A DNA stretch of 64,000 bases, taken from NCBI RefSeq assembly GCF_013127955.1, contig NZ_CP053435.1:3286001-3350000 (forward strand), given 5' to 3'. A model generated the notes under the pieces. It searched no databases and was not told the DNA's origin. It saw only the letters and a list, made by a program, of their open reading frames with translations. The DNA comes from Spirosoma taeanense. GTDB lineage: Bacteria; Bacteroidota; Bacteroidia; Cytophagales; Spirosomataceae. The position numbers were made by a program, and so were the translations under genes. Within the stretch, counting starts at the first letter, position 1. Each line of letters starts with the position of its first letter. Of this stretch, positions 53,586-62,274 are shown piece by piece.

Positions 53586-54254
53586 TCATTCGTCAACCCA
53601 AACCTCCGCCGTAACCATACCAGCTACCCGCCTTTCGCGGGTCTGCAGTTTTAACCGGGCCTCGGCCAGCAGTCGCTGCCAGTCGGCCAGCCGCCGGGTT
53701 TCAATATTGGCCGTCAGTCGAAAAAAACGGATCATCGCCCACACCAGCGCCTGCTGCCACCAGACGTTTGTCCGGACGAAATCGGTCACGATCCAACAGC
53801 CGCCGGGCTTAAGGGCGCTGCGAAGTCGCGAAATCAGAGAATTTTTCAGCGTTGACTCGGTGAATAAATCCAGCACGTAGGGCGTCATAATGACGTCGAA
53901 ACGCTCATCGGAGCGCAGTGTGGTCTGGTCGCCCAACCGGAATTCGACTGTCCCGGATTGTGCTTTCCGAATCATTCGCTGACTAGCGCGGGCCAGCATC
54001 TTCCCCGACGATTCCAGGTAAAGAATTCGGCTCAGTGGTGGCTGACCAGAACCGGCAGGGTTGTGCGCCAGAACGGCTTCGAGCAGCCGCCCCGTTCCTC
54101 CCCCAACAATCAGCACGTGCGCTCCGGCTTTAATCTGACCGAGGTGAACCAGTTGCGCCTGATGCAGCTTACGTCCAAAAATCAGGAACGTCAGCGCGTC
54201 GTAAACCGGTGCAATCCAGTCGAAGTCGGTGCCGGTTGTTGGGGACGATTTCAT
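53586..54254 (-). CDS. SAM-dependent methyltransferase
   Basis: 222 residues. SAM-binding motif I is HVLIVGGGTGRLLEAVLAHNP, followed by ILYLESSGKMLARASQR (motif II) and FDVIMTPYVLDLFTESTL (motif IV). The C-terminal WIVTDFVRTNVWWQQALVWAMI shows a hydrophobic stretch, suggesting membrane proximity. The class I fold is firm; the substrate is unknown. It is transcribed alone or with upstream genes, converging on the unknown acidic protein gene. Confidence 0.88.
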   Translation of the reverse strand: MKSSPTTGTDFDWIAPVYDALTFLIFGRKLHQAQLVHLGQIKAGAHVLIVGGGTGRLLEAVLAHNPAGSGQPPLSRILYLESSGKMLARASQRMIRKAQSGTVEFRLGDQTTLRSDERFDVIMTPYVLDLFTESTLKNSLISRLRSALKPGGCWIVTDFVRTNVWWQQALVWAMIRFFRLTANIETRRLADWQRLLAEARLKLQTRERRVAGMVTAEVWVDE

Positions 54255-54289
54255 ACACCCCTGAACGAAGAGATTGAGACAAAGAAAAT

Positions 54290-54326
54290 GCGTTCCATAA
54301 CCTGACTGATGCAGGTTATGGAACGC
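54290..54326 (-). terminator. Terminator after the GH65 gene
   Basis: GCGTTCCATAACCTG (54290-54304) pairs exactly with CAGGTTATGGAACGC (54312-54326) around a 7-base loop. On the minus strand a T-rich run (54289-54281) follows, ending the GH65 transcript. Confidence 0.8.
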
Positions 54327-54333
54327 GGGAAAC

Positions 54334-56655
54334 TTAGGCCGCTACCGGCGTCATCACCGATTTCTGGCTTTTGGCGGCTACCGTTACGTCCTCGCCGTGT
54401 ACCCGAATCGTTACCGGTGAGTTGGAAAAGTTATGCACCCGAATATCCTGCTGCGTCGTCGTAATTTCCAGCAGGGCACCCCGGAAGCGAATTTTAAACG
54501 CCAGGGACTGCCAGTTGTCCGGGCAATAGGGGCTCAGACTGAGTTGGTCATTTTCGACCCGTAACCCACCGAAGCCTTTTATGACCGCCAGCCACGTACC
54601 CGCCATAGACGTAATGTGACAGCCGTCTTCGGTATCGTTGTTATAATCGTCGAGGTCGAGCCGGGCCGTGCGCAGATACATCTCGTAGGCTTTTTCTTTC
54701 ATACCCAGCTTCGACGCCTGTACCGAGTGAACGCAGGGCGAAAGCGACGACTCGTGCACGGTCATGGGCTCGTAGAACGAATAATTCCGGCGCATGGTCT
54801 CCGTATCAAACTCATCCTCGAAGAAGTATAGCCCCTGCAGTACATCGGCCTGCTTGATAAAGCACGACCGAAGAATCCGGTCCCACGACCAGTTCTGGTT
54901 AATGGGCCGCTGCCCCTTCGGAATCTCCGAAACGGTCATCAGGTCTTTATCCAGAAAGCCCTCCTGCTGCAGGAAAATACCTCGTTCCTCGTCCTGCGGC
55001 AAATACATATTGTCGACAATATGCTGCGCTTTTTCGATTTCCTTATCCTCGCGGAAGTGCAGCCGGTCAATCAGTTCAGCGTATTTCTCCGGGTCCAGCG
55101 TTTTAACAATCTCAACGGCCTGGATGGTGTACCGCAACGTCCAGGCGGCAATGTAGTTGGTGTACCAGTTGTTGTTTACGTTGTTTTCGTACTCGTTTGG
55201 TCCCGTTACGCCGAGCATGACGTATTGTTTCTTGACCTTCGACCAGTTGACCCGCTGGCTCCAGAACCGACTGATGGCAATGAGCACTTCGAGACCATAC
55301 TCGACCAGATACCGCTCGTCGCCCGTATACCGAACATAATCGTAGATGGCGTAGGCGATGGCGCCGTTCCGGTGGATTTCCTCGAAGGTGATTTCCCACT
55401 CGTTATGACATTCTTCGCCGTTCATGGTAACCATCGGGTAAAGCGCGGCCCCGGCCCGGAAGCCCAGTTTCTGCGCGTTTTCGATGGCTTTGCCAAGCTG
55501 CTTATAGCGATACACCAGCAGGTTTCGGGCCACTTTCTGGTCGGCCGTCGACAGATAGAACGGCAGGCAGTAGGCTTCGGTATCCCAGTACGTTGACCCA
55601 CCGTATTTCTCGCCCGTAAACCCTTTGGGGCCAATGTTCAGCCGTTCGTCTTCGCCGGTATAGGTCTGATTTAACTGGAATATATTGAACCGGATGCCCT
55701 GCTGAGCGGCAATATCGCCCGCAATGACAATATCGTTCATTTTCCACTTATCGGCCCAGGCCTGCTTCTGCTCGAACAGCATCCGGTCGAATCCCTTGCG
55801 CGAAATGTGCTGGATGGCTTTGCGTGCTTCCTGGATGATCGTGTCCGGATCGTAATTCAGCGACGACAGGTTGACTGCGTATTTGTAAATGGCCGTTTCC
55901 TGTCCCTGCTGACAGTCGAGCGTCATGCGGTTGGCCACGTATTTCTCGTACTTGATCGGCTGGGACTGGTAATCGATTTTTACGCCGTCCTGCTCAATTT
56001 CAACGGCCATGCCCGTAGCAACGTGGAAGCCGGTTTTTCGGGTACGAAGCTCGATATAAGCCTCGCCATAGCCGGTTTCCTTACGTACCTCATCCCAGAA
56101 CGTTTCGTCATAGTTCGCGTCGCGGTTGCGGATGTCGCCGTCGATGTAGGGCGTGACGGTGATTTTGGCGTCGAAATTCAGCGGGGTAATGGCGTACCGA
56201 ATCGCGCCGGCCTCGTCGTCAACAATCGAGCAGAAGCGTTTGACGCTCACCTGCACCATTTTGCCGCTCTTCAAGACGGCCACAAACGAGCGTTCGAGGT
56301 AGCCCTCCTGCATGTTCAGCACGCGCCGGAAATCGCGCACTTCGCACTGGTTTAAATCGAGCGATTCGTATTCAATATCCACGTCAATACCAATCCAGTT
56401 GGCGGCATTGAGTACTTTGGCAAAATAGGCAGGGTAGCCGTTTTTCCACCAGCCTACGCGCGTTTTATCAGGATAATAAACGCCGGCCACGTAATTGCCC
56501 TGCAGGGTTGGGCCCGAAAATTTCTCCTCAAAATTGCCGCGCTGGCCCATCCGGCCATTGCCGAGCGACATCAGACTTTCTGTAACCTCATTATATTGGC
56601 GGTGGAAACCGTCTTCAACAATTGACCAGGGGTCCAGGGTAATGTATTGTTTCAT
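54334..56655 (-). CDS. GH65 glycoside phosphorylase
   Basis: 773 residues with the GH65 layout: an N-terminal beta-sandwich, an (alpha/alpha)6 barrel and a C-terminal beta-sheet domain. MSLGNGRMGQRGNFEE opens the family; the catalytic acid is Glu488 in VTGPNEYENNVNNNWYTN, and the phosphate-binding EYGLEVLIAISRFW and SSLSPCVHSVQA segments are present. Members phosphorolyse maltose, trehalose, kojibiose or nigerose; the exact disaccharide cannot be read. No beta-phosphoglucomutase lies beside it, which such operons usually contain. It is followed by a strong terminator. Confidence 0.92.
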   Translation of the reverse strand: MKQYITLDPWSIVEDGFHRQYNEVTESLMSLGNGRMGQRGNFEEKFSGPTLQGNYVAGVYYPDKTRVGWWKNGYPAYFAKVLNAANWIGIDVDIEYESLDLNQCEVRDFRRVLNMQEGYLERSFVAVLKSGKMVQVSVKRFCSIVDDEAGAIRYAITPLNFDAKITVTPYIDGDIRNRDANYDETFWDEVRKETGYGEAYIELRTRKTGFHVATGMAVEIEQDGVKIDYQSQPIKYEKYVANRMTLDCQQGQETAIYKYAVNLSSLNYDPDTIIQEARKAIQHISRKGFDRMLFEQKQAWADKWKMNDIVIAGDIAAQQGIRFNIFQLNQTYTGEDERLNIGPKGFTGEKYGGSTYWDTEAYCLPFYLSTADQKVARNLLVYRYKQLGKAIENAQKLGFRAGAALYPMVTMNGEECHNEWEITFEEIHRNGAIAYAIYDYVRYTGDERYLVEYGLEVLIAISRFWSQRVNWSKVKKQYVMLGVTGPNEYENNVNNNWYTNYIAAWTLRYTIQAVEIVKTLDPEKYAELIDRLHFREDKEIEKAQHIVDNMYLPQDEERGIFLQQEGFLDKDLMTVSEIPKGQRPINQNWSWDRILRSCFIKQADVLQGLYFFEDEFDTETMRRNYSFYEPMTVHESSLSPCVHSVQASKLGMKEKAYEMYLRTARLDLDDYNNDTEDGCHITSMAGTWLAVIKGFGGLRVENDQLSLSPYCPDNWQSLAFKIRFRGALLEITTTQQDIRVHNFSNSPVTIRVHGEDVTVAAKSQKSVMTPVAA

Positions 56656-56675
56656 TCAGTATTAAAGATTGTGAG

Positions 56676-57248
56676 TCAGGCAAATGTAGCCATTTCCGCT
56701 TTCACGCGCATGGCCTGTGCAAGATGCCGTTCGGTATGAGCCACCAGCATCCGGAAGGAATCGCCCAGGCGGAGTTTCAGCCAGTTACCAAACAGCGTCA
56801 TCACTTTCTGTTCATTCCAGTCCAGATAAACGGCCTTGTTCAGCAGATCGCGCAGAAGCGTCTGCAACTCGCGAAACTGGGCTATTACGTCGGCTGGTTT
56901 CAGCTCGTCCGGTCGGCGGGGCCGTATCATACCGGGAGCGGGCAGTTTAATCTTTACCTGCGGATCAATCGCGTACAGCATCAGCCGACCAATCCAGTCC
57001 GATTCAAGCGGCTGATCGACGGGATTGGTCTGTATTAAACCCAGACTGTCCACTTTATGTTGGATATTCCGGATATAATATCGCTCGGCCAGGTTCAGAT
57101 GCTGCAGACATTCGAGAATGCTCCACCGGTCGGGCGCGGGCTTCCAGCGCAGTTTTTCATCCGGCAACGAGCCGAATTCGCGCTCAATCGTATCCAGAAC
57201 CGCGGTAATGCGATCCTGCAGGTCGCGGGCAGTGGCAAGTTTCTCCAT
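56676..57248 (-). CDS. DinB-family protein
   Basis: 190 residues of the DinB/YfiT-like four-helix bundle. The metal-binding His triad is seen in LECLQHLNLAERYY and MLVAHTERHLAQAMR. Family members are metal-dependent thiol or glutathione-like transferases, or stress proteins. Function beyond the fold is unknown. It lies 20 bases before the GH65 gene on the same strand and could be its cotranscript. Confidence 0.85.
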   Translation of the reverse strand: MEKLATARDLQDRITAVLDTIEREFGSLPDEKLRWKPAPDRWSILECLQHLNLAERYYIRNIQHKVDSLGLIQTNPVDQPLESDWIGRLMLYAIDPQVKIKLPAPGMIRPRRPDELKPADVIAQFRELQTLLRDLLNKAVYLDWNEQKVMTLFGNWLKLRLGDSFRMLVAHTERHLAQAMRVKAEMATFA

Positions 57249-57268
57249 AAGTCAGGACACAACCGCCC

Positions 57269-57871
57269 TTATACCGACAGTTGTACCTGTGCAAACATCT
57301 CAACATCGCGCCTGGAATCCAAATCAATAGCGCCCGCTTCAAAGGGTACTTCCGAGCAATCGTTGCGGTGGCGCACAACTACCCACTTTACACCTTTATC
57401 GCCTTCAAGCTGCAACAGTTCATTGATGTACTGGCGGCCGAAGAGCGCCGGCACGCTGATCTGCGTATCGTACCGACAGGCCACAATGCCTTTGCCTTCT
57501 TCCTGGTTCACTTCGAGCATATGCAGCAGCAACCCCAGCGATACCAGCGGCTGATCGGTATGAAGGACCAGTACGGAGTCGATGTCTTTGTGGGTAATGT
57601 AGAGGGCCGCCAGGCCGGTTTTGAGCGAAGATGCCTGTCCGGTAGGCCAGTTCGGATTATCAACGACCGTGATGTGCAGCCCGGCCAGCTCCGGCAGAAT
57701 CCGTTCCCGGTTTGCACCCAGTACCACCACAACCGGCCCACGCTGTAGCGAAAGAGCACTTTCTGTAATACGCCGGATGAGCGACTGGCCTTTATAGGTG
57801 ATCAGTTGTTTCGGCTCACCGCCCATGCGCGAGGAGTCACCGGCGGCTAATATGATCGTTCCAATTTTCAA
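57269..57871 (-). CDS. MobA-like nucleotidyltransferase
   Basis: 200 residues from TTG 57871, where the conserved KIGTIILAAGDSSRMGGEPKQL begins. The GT-A fold signature, VLVLHTDQPLVS and IVACRYDTQISVPALFGRQY, match MocA/MobA-type cytidylyl- or guanylyltransferases. The only ATG in frame is at 57937 and would overlap truA by 55 bases, with no conserved residues before the TTG. It probably attaches a nucleotide to molybdopterin or acts on a related substrate; the specificity is not certain. The 3' neighbour is DinB. Confidence 0.8.
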   Translation of the reverse strand: MKIGTIILAAGDSSRMGGEPKQLITYKGQSLIRRITESALSLQRGPVVVVLGANRERILPELAGLHITVVDNPNWPTGQASSLKTGLAALYITHKDIDSVLVLHTDQPLVSLGLLLHMLEVNQEEGKGIVACRYDTQISVPALFGRQYINELLQLEGDKGVKWVVVRHRNDCSEVPFEAGAIDLDSRRDVEMFAQVQLSV

Positions 57872-57882
57872 AAGACTTGGAT

Positions 57883-58680
57883 CTACGTGTTCGTATTTTC
57901 CAGAAGAACATTCGGGAAAGCGGGTGGGTTCTGCCAATGCGCAAACACTTCGGCAGGGTACCCTACTTCAACCAGCGACAGCCCTTCGGCCGGAGCCGCC
58001 CGCCTGGCCTGTTTCCGGTCCCTGGCTTCGATGATTCGTTCAAATGCATCAGGGTGCAGTCGTCCCTGACCGACGTCCAGCAGCGTCCCGACGATGGCCC
58101 GCACCATACCCCGCAGGAAACGGTCGGCCCGGATATGAAACCGTAAATCGCCGTTGGGCTGCTGCTCCCAATAGGCAAAATCAATCCGGCAGTTGAACGT
58201 CCGCACGTCGGTTTTCACTTTACTGAAGCTTTCAAAATCCGTGTGCTGACGTAAGCGCTGGGCGGCTCCGTTCATCTGTTCGACATTCAGCGGCAACGTA
58301 AAGATATACGCCAGTCCATCCTGAAACGGATCTTTCCGGCGAATGATCTGGTACTGGTAGTATCGGAACGTAGCCGTGTACCGGGCGTGGTCATCGTTCC
58401 GCACCGGAAAGCAGTCGTAAACGGCAATATCACCGGGAATCAGACTGTTCAGCGAACGTAGTAAGCTGGCTGGCAACGGACTATCGGTTTCGAAATGAGC
58501 AAACTGCTGGCCCGCGTGGACACCCGTATCGGTTCGACCGCTGCCCACAATGGCAATCGGCTGACGTAAGACGGTCGTCAGGGCGGTTTCCAGCACCTCC
58601 TGCACGCTCAGGCCGTTGGGCTGCCGCTGCCAGCCGTGGTAATTCGTGCCCCGATACGCTAAATGAAGAAAATAACGCAT
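57883..58680 (-). CDS. truA: tRNA pseudouridine synthase A
   Basis: 265 residues. The catalytic Asp51 lies in GSGRTDTGVHAGQQ, the hallmark of TruA; MRYFLHLAYRGTNYHGWQRQ opens the family and LRFHIRADRFLRGMVRAIVGTLLDVGQG the C-terminal region. It makes pseudouridine at positions 38-40 of tRNA anticodon arms. Its stop lies near the MobA-like start, and a -7 box TACTTTTG at 58695-58688 (minus strand) is 7 bases from the ATG, so the mRNA may be nearly leaderless. Confidence 0.95.
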   Translation of the reverse strand: MRYFLHLAYRGTNYHGWQRQPNGLSVQEVLETALTTVLRQPIAIVGSGRTDTGVHAGQQFAHFETDSPLPASLLRSLNSLIPGDIAVYDCFPVRNDDHARYTATFRYYQYQIIRRKDPFQDGLAYIFTLPLNVEQMNGAAQRLRQHTDFESFSKVKTDVRTFNCRIDFAYWEQQPNGDLRFHIRADRFLRGMVRAIVGTLLDVGQGRLHPDAFERIIEARDRKQARRAAPAEGLSLVEVGYPAEVFAHWQNPPAFPNVLLENTNT

Positions 58681-58687
58681 AACAGAG

Positions 58688-58695
58688 CAAAAGTA
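58688..58695 (-). promoter_or_regulatory. -7 box before truA
   Basis: TACTTTTG on the minus strand (58695-58688), a perfect consensus match, 7 bases before the truA ATG. No -33 element at the expected distance is convincing. Confidence 0.5.
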
Positions 58696-58869
58696 CGAAT
58701 TGAGCGCCGATGCCCTTCTTGCCGAAAGGATTCCTGACCAATGAGTCCGTTTGGTTCCGGGTCCGCATACGGTAAGGGGCCTTAGTTTTCAGACGCCTAT
58801 TCGCCCGAAACCAAAGCCCCCATTCAAAAGAGAAAGGAACGAAACGTTGAAAGTCATCCAGTGGATCAA

Positions 58870-59379
58870 TCAGGGTTTCTCACCAAATTTTTCGTTACGT
58901 CCTGATTTATCCGAATCGCCGGTAATAGCGCCTTTAGCCATTTCGAACAGTTTCACCATGGTTCCACCCGGCCGGTCCCAGTATTCGCCCGCGTGCGTGG
59001 TCACTTTCATCAGCGCGACGTGCGGATCGTCTTTACCATTGGGGAACCAGGTTTTCAGAAGATCAGACCACAGTTCGTCAATTTTTGCTTTATCCCTGAC
59101 CACCTCGGCCAGGCCGGTGGTTACCACATACACTTCATTGCCCGGGTCCGAGAACGCTACGCTGACATGATTATTTTGCCGGACTTCGTCTACCTTATGG
59201 GAATTGTCATACGTAAAGAACCACATCGTGCCGTCGGGGTCCATCTCGTGGGTGGCCATCGGGCGCGTATGAAAGTTCCCATCCGGCTCCTGCGTAGTCA
59301 GCATGGCAATCCGAATGTCTTTGATCTTATCCCTGAGCTTGTCCAGCTCCATTGCGTTCAGGGTAGGCTGCGCCTGCAT
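58870..59379 (-). CDS. PNPOx-like FMN-binding stress protein
   Basis: 169 residues of the split-barrel flavin fold: the opening LRDKIKDIRIAMLTTQEPDGNFHTRPMATHEMDPDGTMWFFTYDNS matches general stress proteins related to pyridoxamine 5'-phosphate oxidase, and AFSDPGNEVYVVTTGLAEVVRDKAK continues it. It binds FMN or F420-like cofactors; the physiological substrate is not established. It is followed on the same strand by truA with 189 bases between, which hold no gene. The XRE regulator gene lies on its other side. Confidence 0.88.
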   Translation of the reverse strand: MQAQPTLNAMELDKLRDKIKDIRIAMLTTQEPDGNFHTRPMATHEMDPDGTMWFFTYDNSHKVDEVRQNNHVSVAFSDPGNEVYVVTTGLAEVVRDKAKIDELWSDLLKTWFPNGKDDPHVALMKVTTHAGEYWDRPGGTMVKLFEMAKGAITGDSDKSGRNEKFGEKP

Positions 59380-59515
59380 ACGGTTCGGTGTTTGTTATGC
59401 ACAATACAACTCCACCGAGGCAATAGAGTTTTTAAAAAGAGGCAGAAAATTTATCTGAATATGCTACGCCCCTTGCCTGTTTGGTCATTGATCCAGGGAA
59501 TGTATCCACCGCTGC

Positions 59516-60712
59516 CTAGAGCCGTTCAACTTCGAACCGCAGTTCGTCGACGAGTTGCCGCAGGCGGTCGGTGCTGGGCGCGGGCGGGGGAAGCTGCTGG
59601 CTGACAAACGCCCGCACTTCCCATACTTCCAGAACATCTTTAAGCACGACTTCCCGGTTTGGAATATCGGCGCGGTCGGCCGTCAGTAGCAAACTACCTT
59701 TAACTTTCACCTGGTTATAAACCCGGCGGCAACTGATTGCCGGCACGTCGGGCCGATCCCGCTGCGTGAGCAGGACATACATTTTACCATCGGCAATATC
59801 GAACCAGTTGCGAACGAACTGCCCCACGAGCAAGGCACTCGGAAACGCGAAGTCATCGCCAGCTTCGAATGCCCGGTAATGTCCTTCGGGCAGCGTAGGC
59901 AGGTGCATGGCGGGAAGCCGTTGCAAAAATTCGGTTTGCTGATACCGCTGGATATACTCACCATACTGCCCCTGCATAACCACCGGGATTGTCGGCGCAA
60001 TTGCCTGCACGGATGGATTCGCGTGCGCTACGGCTCCGGAACCTTCATAGACATTATTGAACGTCAACGGTTCCGGTGGTCGCCGGCCGGGCGATGGCGC
60101 AGGCAATGGTGACGCTATCGGCCGATTCTCGTCGGGTTGCCCAAACAACCGATCAACGGGCGAACGGCCGGATGAATCGGCCGGAACTGGCTGAAAAGCA
60201 ACGGCCTGGGCGCGTTCGGCCGCTGGCCGCACGGGAGACGTAATAACCGGTGGCGCGGGTGCGGGCCGGGTTTCTTCCTGAGTTCGGTAGTACTTGTTCA
60301 ACACCGACGCCAGCGGCTGCGGCTCGGGCGTTTTTGGTTCGGGCTGCGCAAAAATATCCGGGAAGTCGGGATGCTGAAACGGATCGTCATCATCCGGGTC
60401 AAGCGCACCATCCGACCGAATAGACGAGGGTATTCCCTCACTTCGATTACTGGACGTTCGGGTTGACTGACCCAGTGGAATACTCAGATTAGGCGTTTCG
60501 CGCAGTTTGCGCAGGTCCTGCCGGGTCAGCAGCTCGACTGTTGTATTAAACGCTTTAGCAATTGCCTGAATGTTCTGCTGGTTAGGATTAGCACGACCTT
60601 CTTCGTAGGCGCCTAACAGCGAACGCTTTATGTTTATTTTTCGGGAAAATTGCTCCTGAGTCAATCCATTGAGCTTGCGCAGGTAGCGGATATTTTCGCT
60701 GACGAGTGTCAT
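59516..60712 (-). CDS. XRE regulator with proline-rich linker and degenerate S24-like domain
   Basis: 398 residues from ATG 60712. An N-terminal XRE helix-turn-helix is seen (SENIRYLRKLNGLTQEQFSRKIN, then SLLGAYEEGRANPNQQ). A long linker rich in Pro/Ala/Asp (about 90-245, PQPLASVLNKYYRTQEE) follows, then an S24/LexA-like fold (VMQGQYGEYIQRYQQTEFLQ, YRAFEAGDDFAFP). The catalytic Ser of S24 peptidases (GDSM) is replaced by Asp287, and the segment expected to hold the Lys reads CRRVYNQVKVKG. So it is probably a sensor or dimerisation domain without self-cleavage. It is divergent from the aldehyde dehydrogenase gene. Confidence 0.85.
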   Translation of the reverse strand: MTLVSENIRYLRKLNGLTQEQFSRKINIKRSLLGAYEEGRANPNQQNIQAIAKAFNTTVELLTRQDLRKLRETPNLSIPLGQSTRTSSNRSEGIPSSIRSDGALDPDDDDPFQHPDFPDIFAQPEPKTPEPQPLASVLNKYYRTQEETRPAPAPPVITSPVRPAAERAQAVAFQPVPADSSGRSPVDRLFGQPDENRPIASPLPAPSPGRRPPEPLTFNNVYEGSGAVAHANPSVQAIAPTIPVVMQGQYGEYIQRYQQTEFLQRLPAMHLPTLPEGHYRAFEAGDDFAFPSALLVGQFVRNWFDIADGKMYVLLTQRDRPDVPAISCRRVYNQVKVKGSLLLTADRADIPNREVVLKDVLEVWEVRAFVSQQLPPPAPSTDRLRQLVDELRFEVERL

Positions 60713-60843
60713 CCGGGTTGGGTTTACTAACGTTTTGCTAAGATAGACGATTCCCCTTTTAAATTCCAACCCCGGCCTTTCTGGTCATTATTTTGTATTT
60801 TTAGCGTATTCTTTTGACCGAAATTAACCCTTTGTCTGCTCCT

Positions 60844-62274
60844 ATGCATCCCCTGCTGCCCGAAACTGACCGACACGACGAGCTGAAAACGGTCTTCGAC
60901 GCCCAGCGTCGACACGCCCCCGAAATGGCCCTGACTACCGCAGACCAGCGCATCGAACGGATTCGGCGGATTCAGGCGTGGGTCAACGCCCACGAAGCCG
61001 AGATTCAGCGGGCCATGTACGACGATTTTCGCAAGCCGCCCTCGGAGGTAATCGTCGGTGAACTGATCGCTCTATACGCTGAAATCAGGCACACGATCAA
61101 GAATCTCCGGCAGTGGATGAAGCCCCAGCGCCTGCCAACGCCCCTGAGTCTGGTTGGCACCAGAAGTTACCTGCGTCACGAACCCAAAGGGAATGTCCTG
61201 ATCATTGCACCCTGGAATTACCCTTTCCTGCTCACCATCCGCCCACTGGTGTCGGCGCTGGCGGCCGGTAACGTGGCTATACTCAAGCCCTCGGAGATGA
61301 CGCCGAACACTTCCCGTCTGATCCGAGAGATGATCACCGGGCTGTTTCCGCCGGAGGAGGTGACGGTATTTGAGGGCGATGCCGACGTAGCGCAGGCGTT
61401 ACTGGAACTACCGTTCAACCATATCTTTTTTACGGGTAGCCCGACCGTTGGCCGTATCGTGATGGCTGCGGCCGCCAAACATCTGGCTTCGGTAACGCTG
61501 GAACTGGGCGGCAAATCGCCCGCCATTGTCGATACGTCAGCCAACCTCAGGCAGGCCGCCGAACAACTGGCCTGGGGCAAATGCCTGAACAATGGACAGA
61601 CCTGCATTGCGCCGGATTACCTGCTGGTTCATCAGTCTGTCAAGCAGCCGTTCATGCAGGCCATACGCGAAACGCTGACGGGTATGTACAGCCCGAACGG
61701 TCAGCCCGTTGAACAGTCGGACAGCTACGCCCGAATCGTCAATAACCGGCATTTCCAGCGGATTCAATCGCTCATCAACGACGCCGTTGAGAAGGGCGCA
61801 ACCGTTACGTTGGGTGGCAGGACGAACGCCGACCAGAATTTTATCGAGCCAACCGTGCTGGAGGGCGTTACCGACGATATGCGGATTATGCAGGACGAGA
61901 TTTTCGGGCCGGTGCTGCCGGTTCTGACGTACGACACGCTCGACGACGCTCTGCAGATTATCAACCAGCGCGAGAAGCCGCTGGCCCTGTATATCCACAG
62001 CCGCAACCCGAAGGCCACGCAGTATATCCTCGATCATACCTCGGCCGGCGACACCGTTATCAACGATACACTGGTGCAGTTTGGCAATGTTGAGCTTCCA
62101 TTTGGCGGGGTTAACAACAGTGGAATCGGCAAATCGAACGGATTATTCAGCTTTCAGGAGTTTTCGAACCAGCGGGGGGTCATGCAGCGCGACTTCGGCA
62201 CGATGAAATTCATCTACCCACCCTATACCGATAAGGTAAAAAAACTGATCAGCTTCGTAGCAAAGTACCTGTAG
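60844..62274 (+). CDS. Aldehyde dehydrogenase (NAD(P)-dependent, class 3 type)
   Basis: 476 residues from ATG 60844; an in-frame TTG at 60814 would add 10 residues. The Rossmann part has IIAPWNYPFLLTIRPL and FFTGSPTVGRIV, general base Glu in LELGGKSPAIVDTS, and catalytic Cys254 in NNGQTCIAPDYLL. Ending SNGLFSFQEFSNQRGVMQRDFG is typical of class 3 enzymes acting on medium-chain or aromatic aldehydes. Substrate unknown. Its stop abuts that of arsS with no base between. Confidence 0.93.
   Translation: MHPLLPETDRHDELKTVFDAQRRHAPEMALTTADQRIERIRRIQAWVNAHEAEIQRAMYDDFRKPPSEVIVGELIALYAEIRHTIKNLRQWMKPQRLPTPLSLVGTRSYLRHEPKGNVLIIAPWNYPFLLTIRPLVSALAAGNVAILKPSEMTPNTSRLIREMITGLFPPEEVTVFEGDADVAQALLELPFNHIFFTGSPTVGRIVMAAAAKHLASVTLELGGKSPAIVDTSANLRQAAEQLAWGKCLNNGQTCIAPDYLLVHQSVKQPFMQAIRETLTGMYSPNGQPVEQSDSYARIVNNRHFQRIQSLINDAVEKGATVTLGGRTNADQNFIEPTVLEGVTDDMRIMQDEIFGPVLPVLTYDTLDDALQIINQREKPLALYIHSRNPKATQYILDHTSAGDTVINDTLVQFGNVELPFGGVNNSGIGKSNGLFSFQEFSNQRGVMQRDFGTMKFIYPPYTDKVKKLISFVAKYL

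Noticed and set aside
59516..60712. Functional LexA-type repressor
   Set aside because: The Ser-Lys catalytic pair appears absent and the linker is far longer than in LexA.
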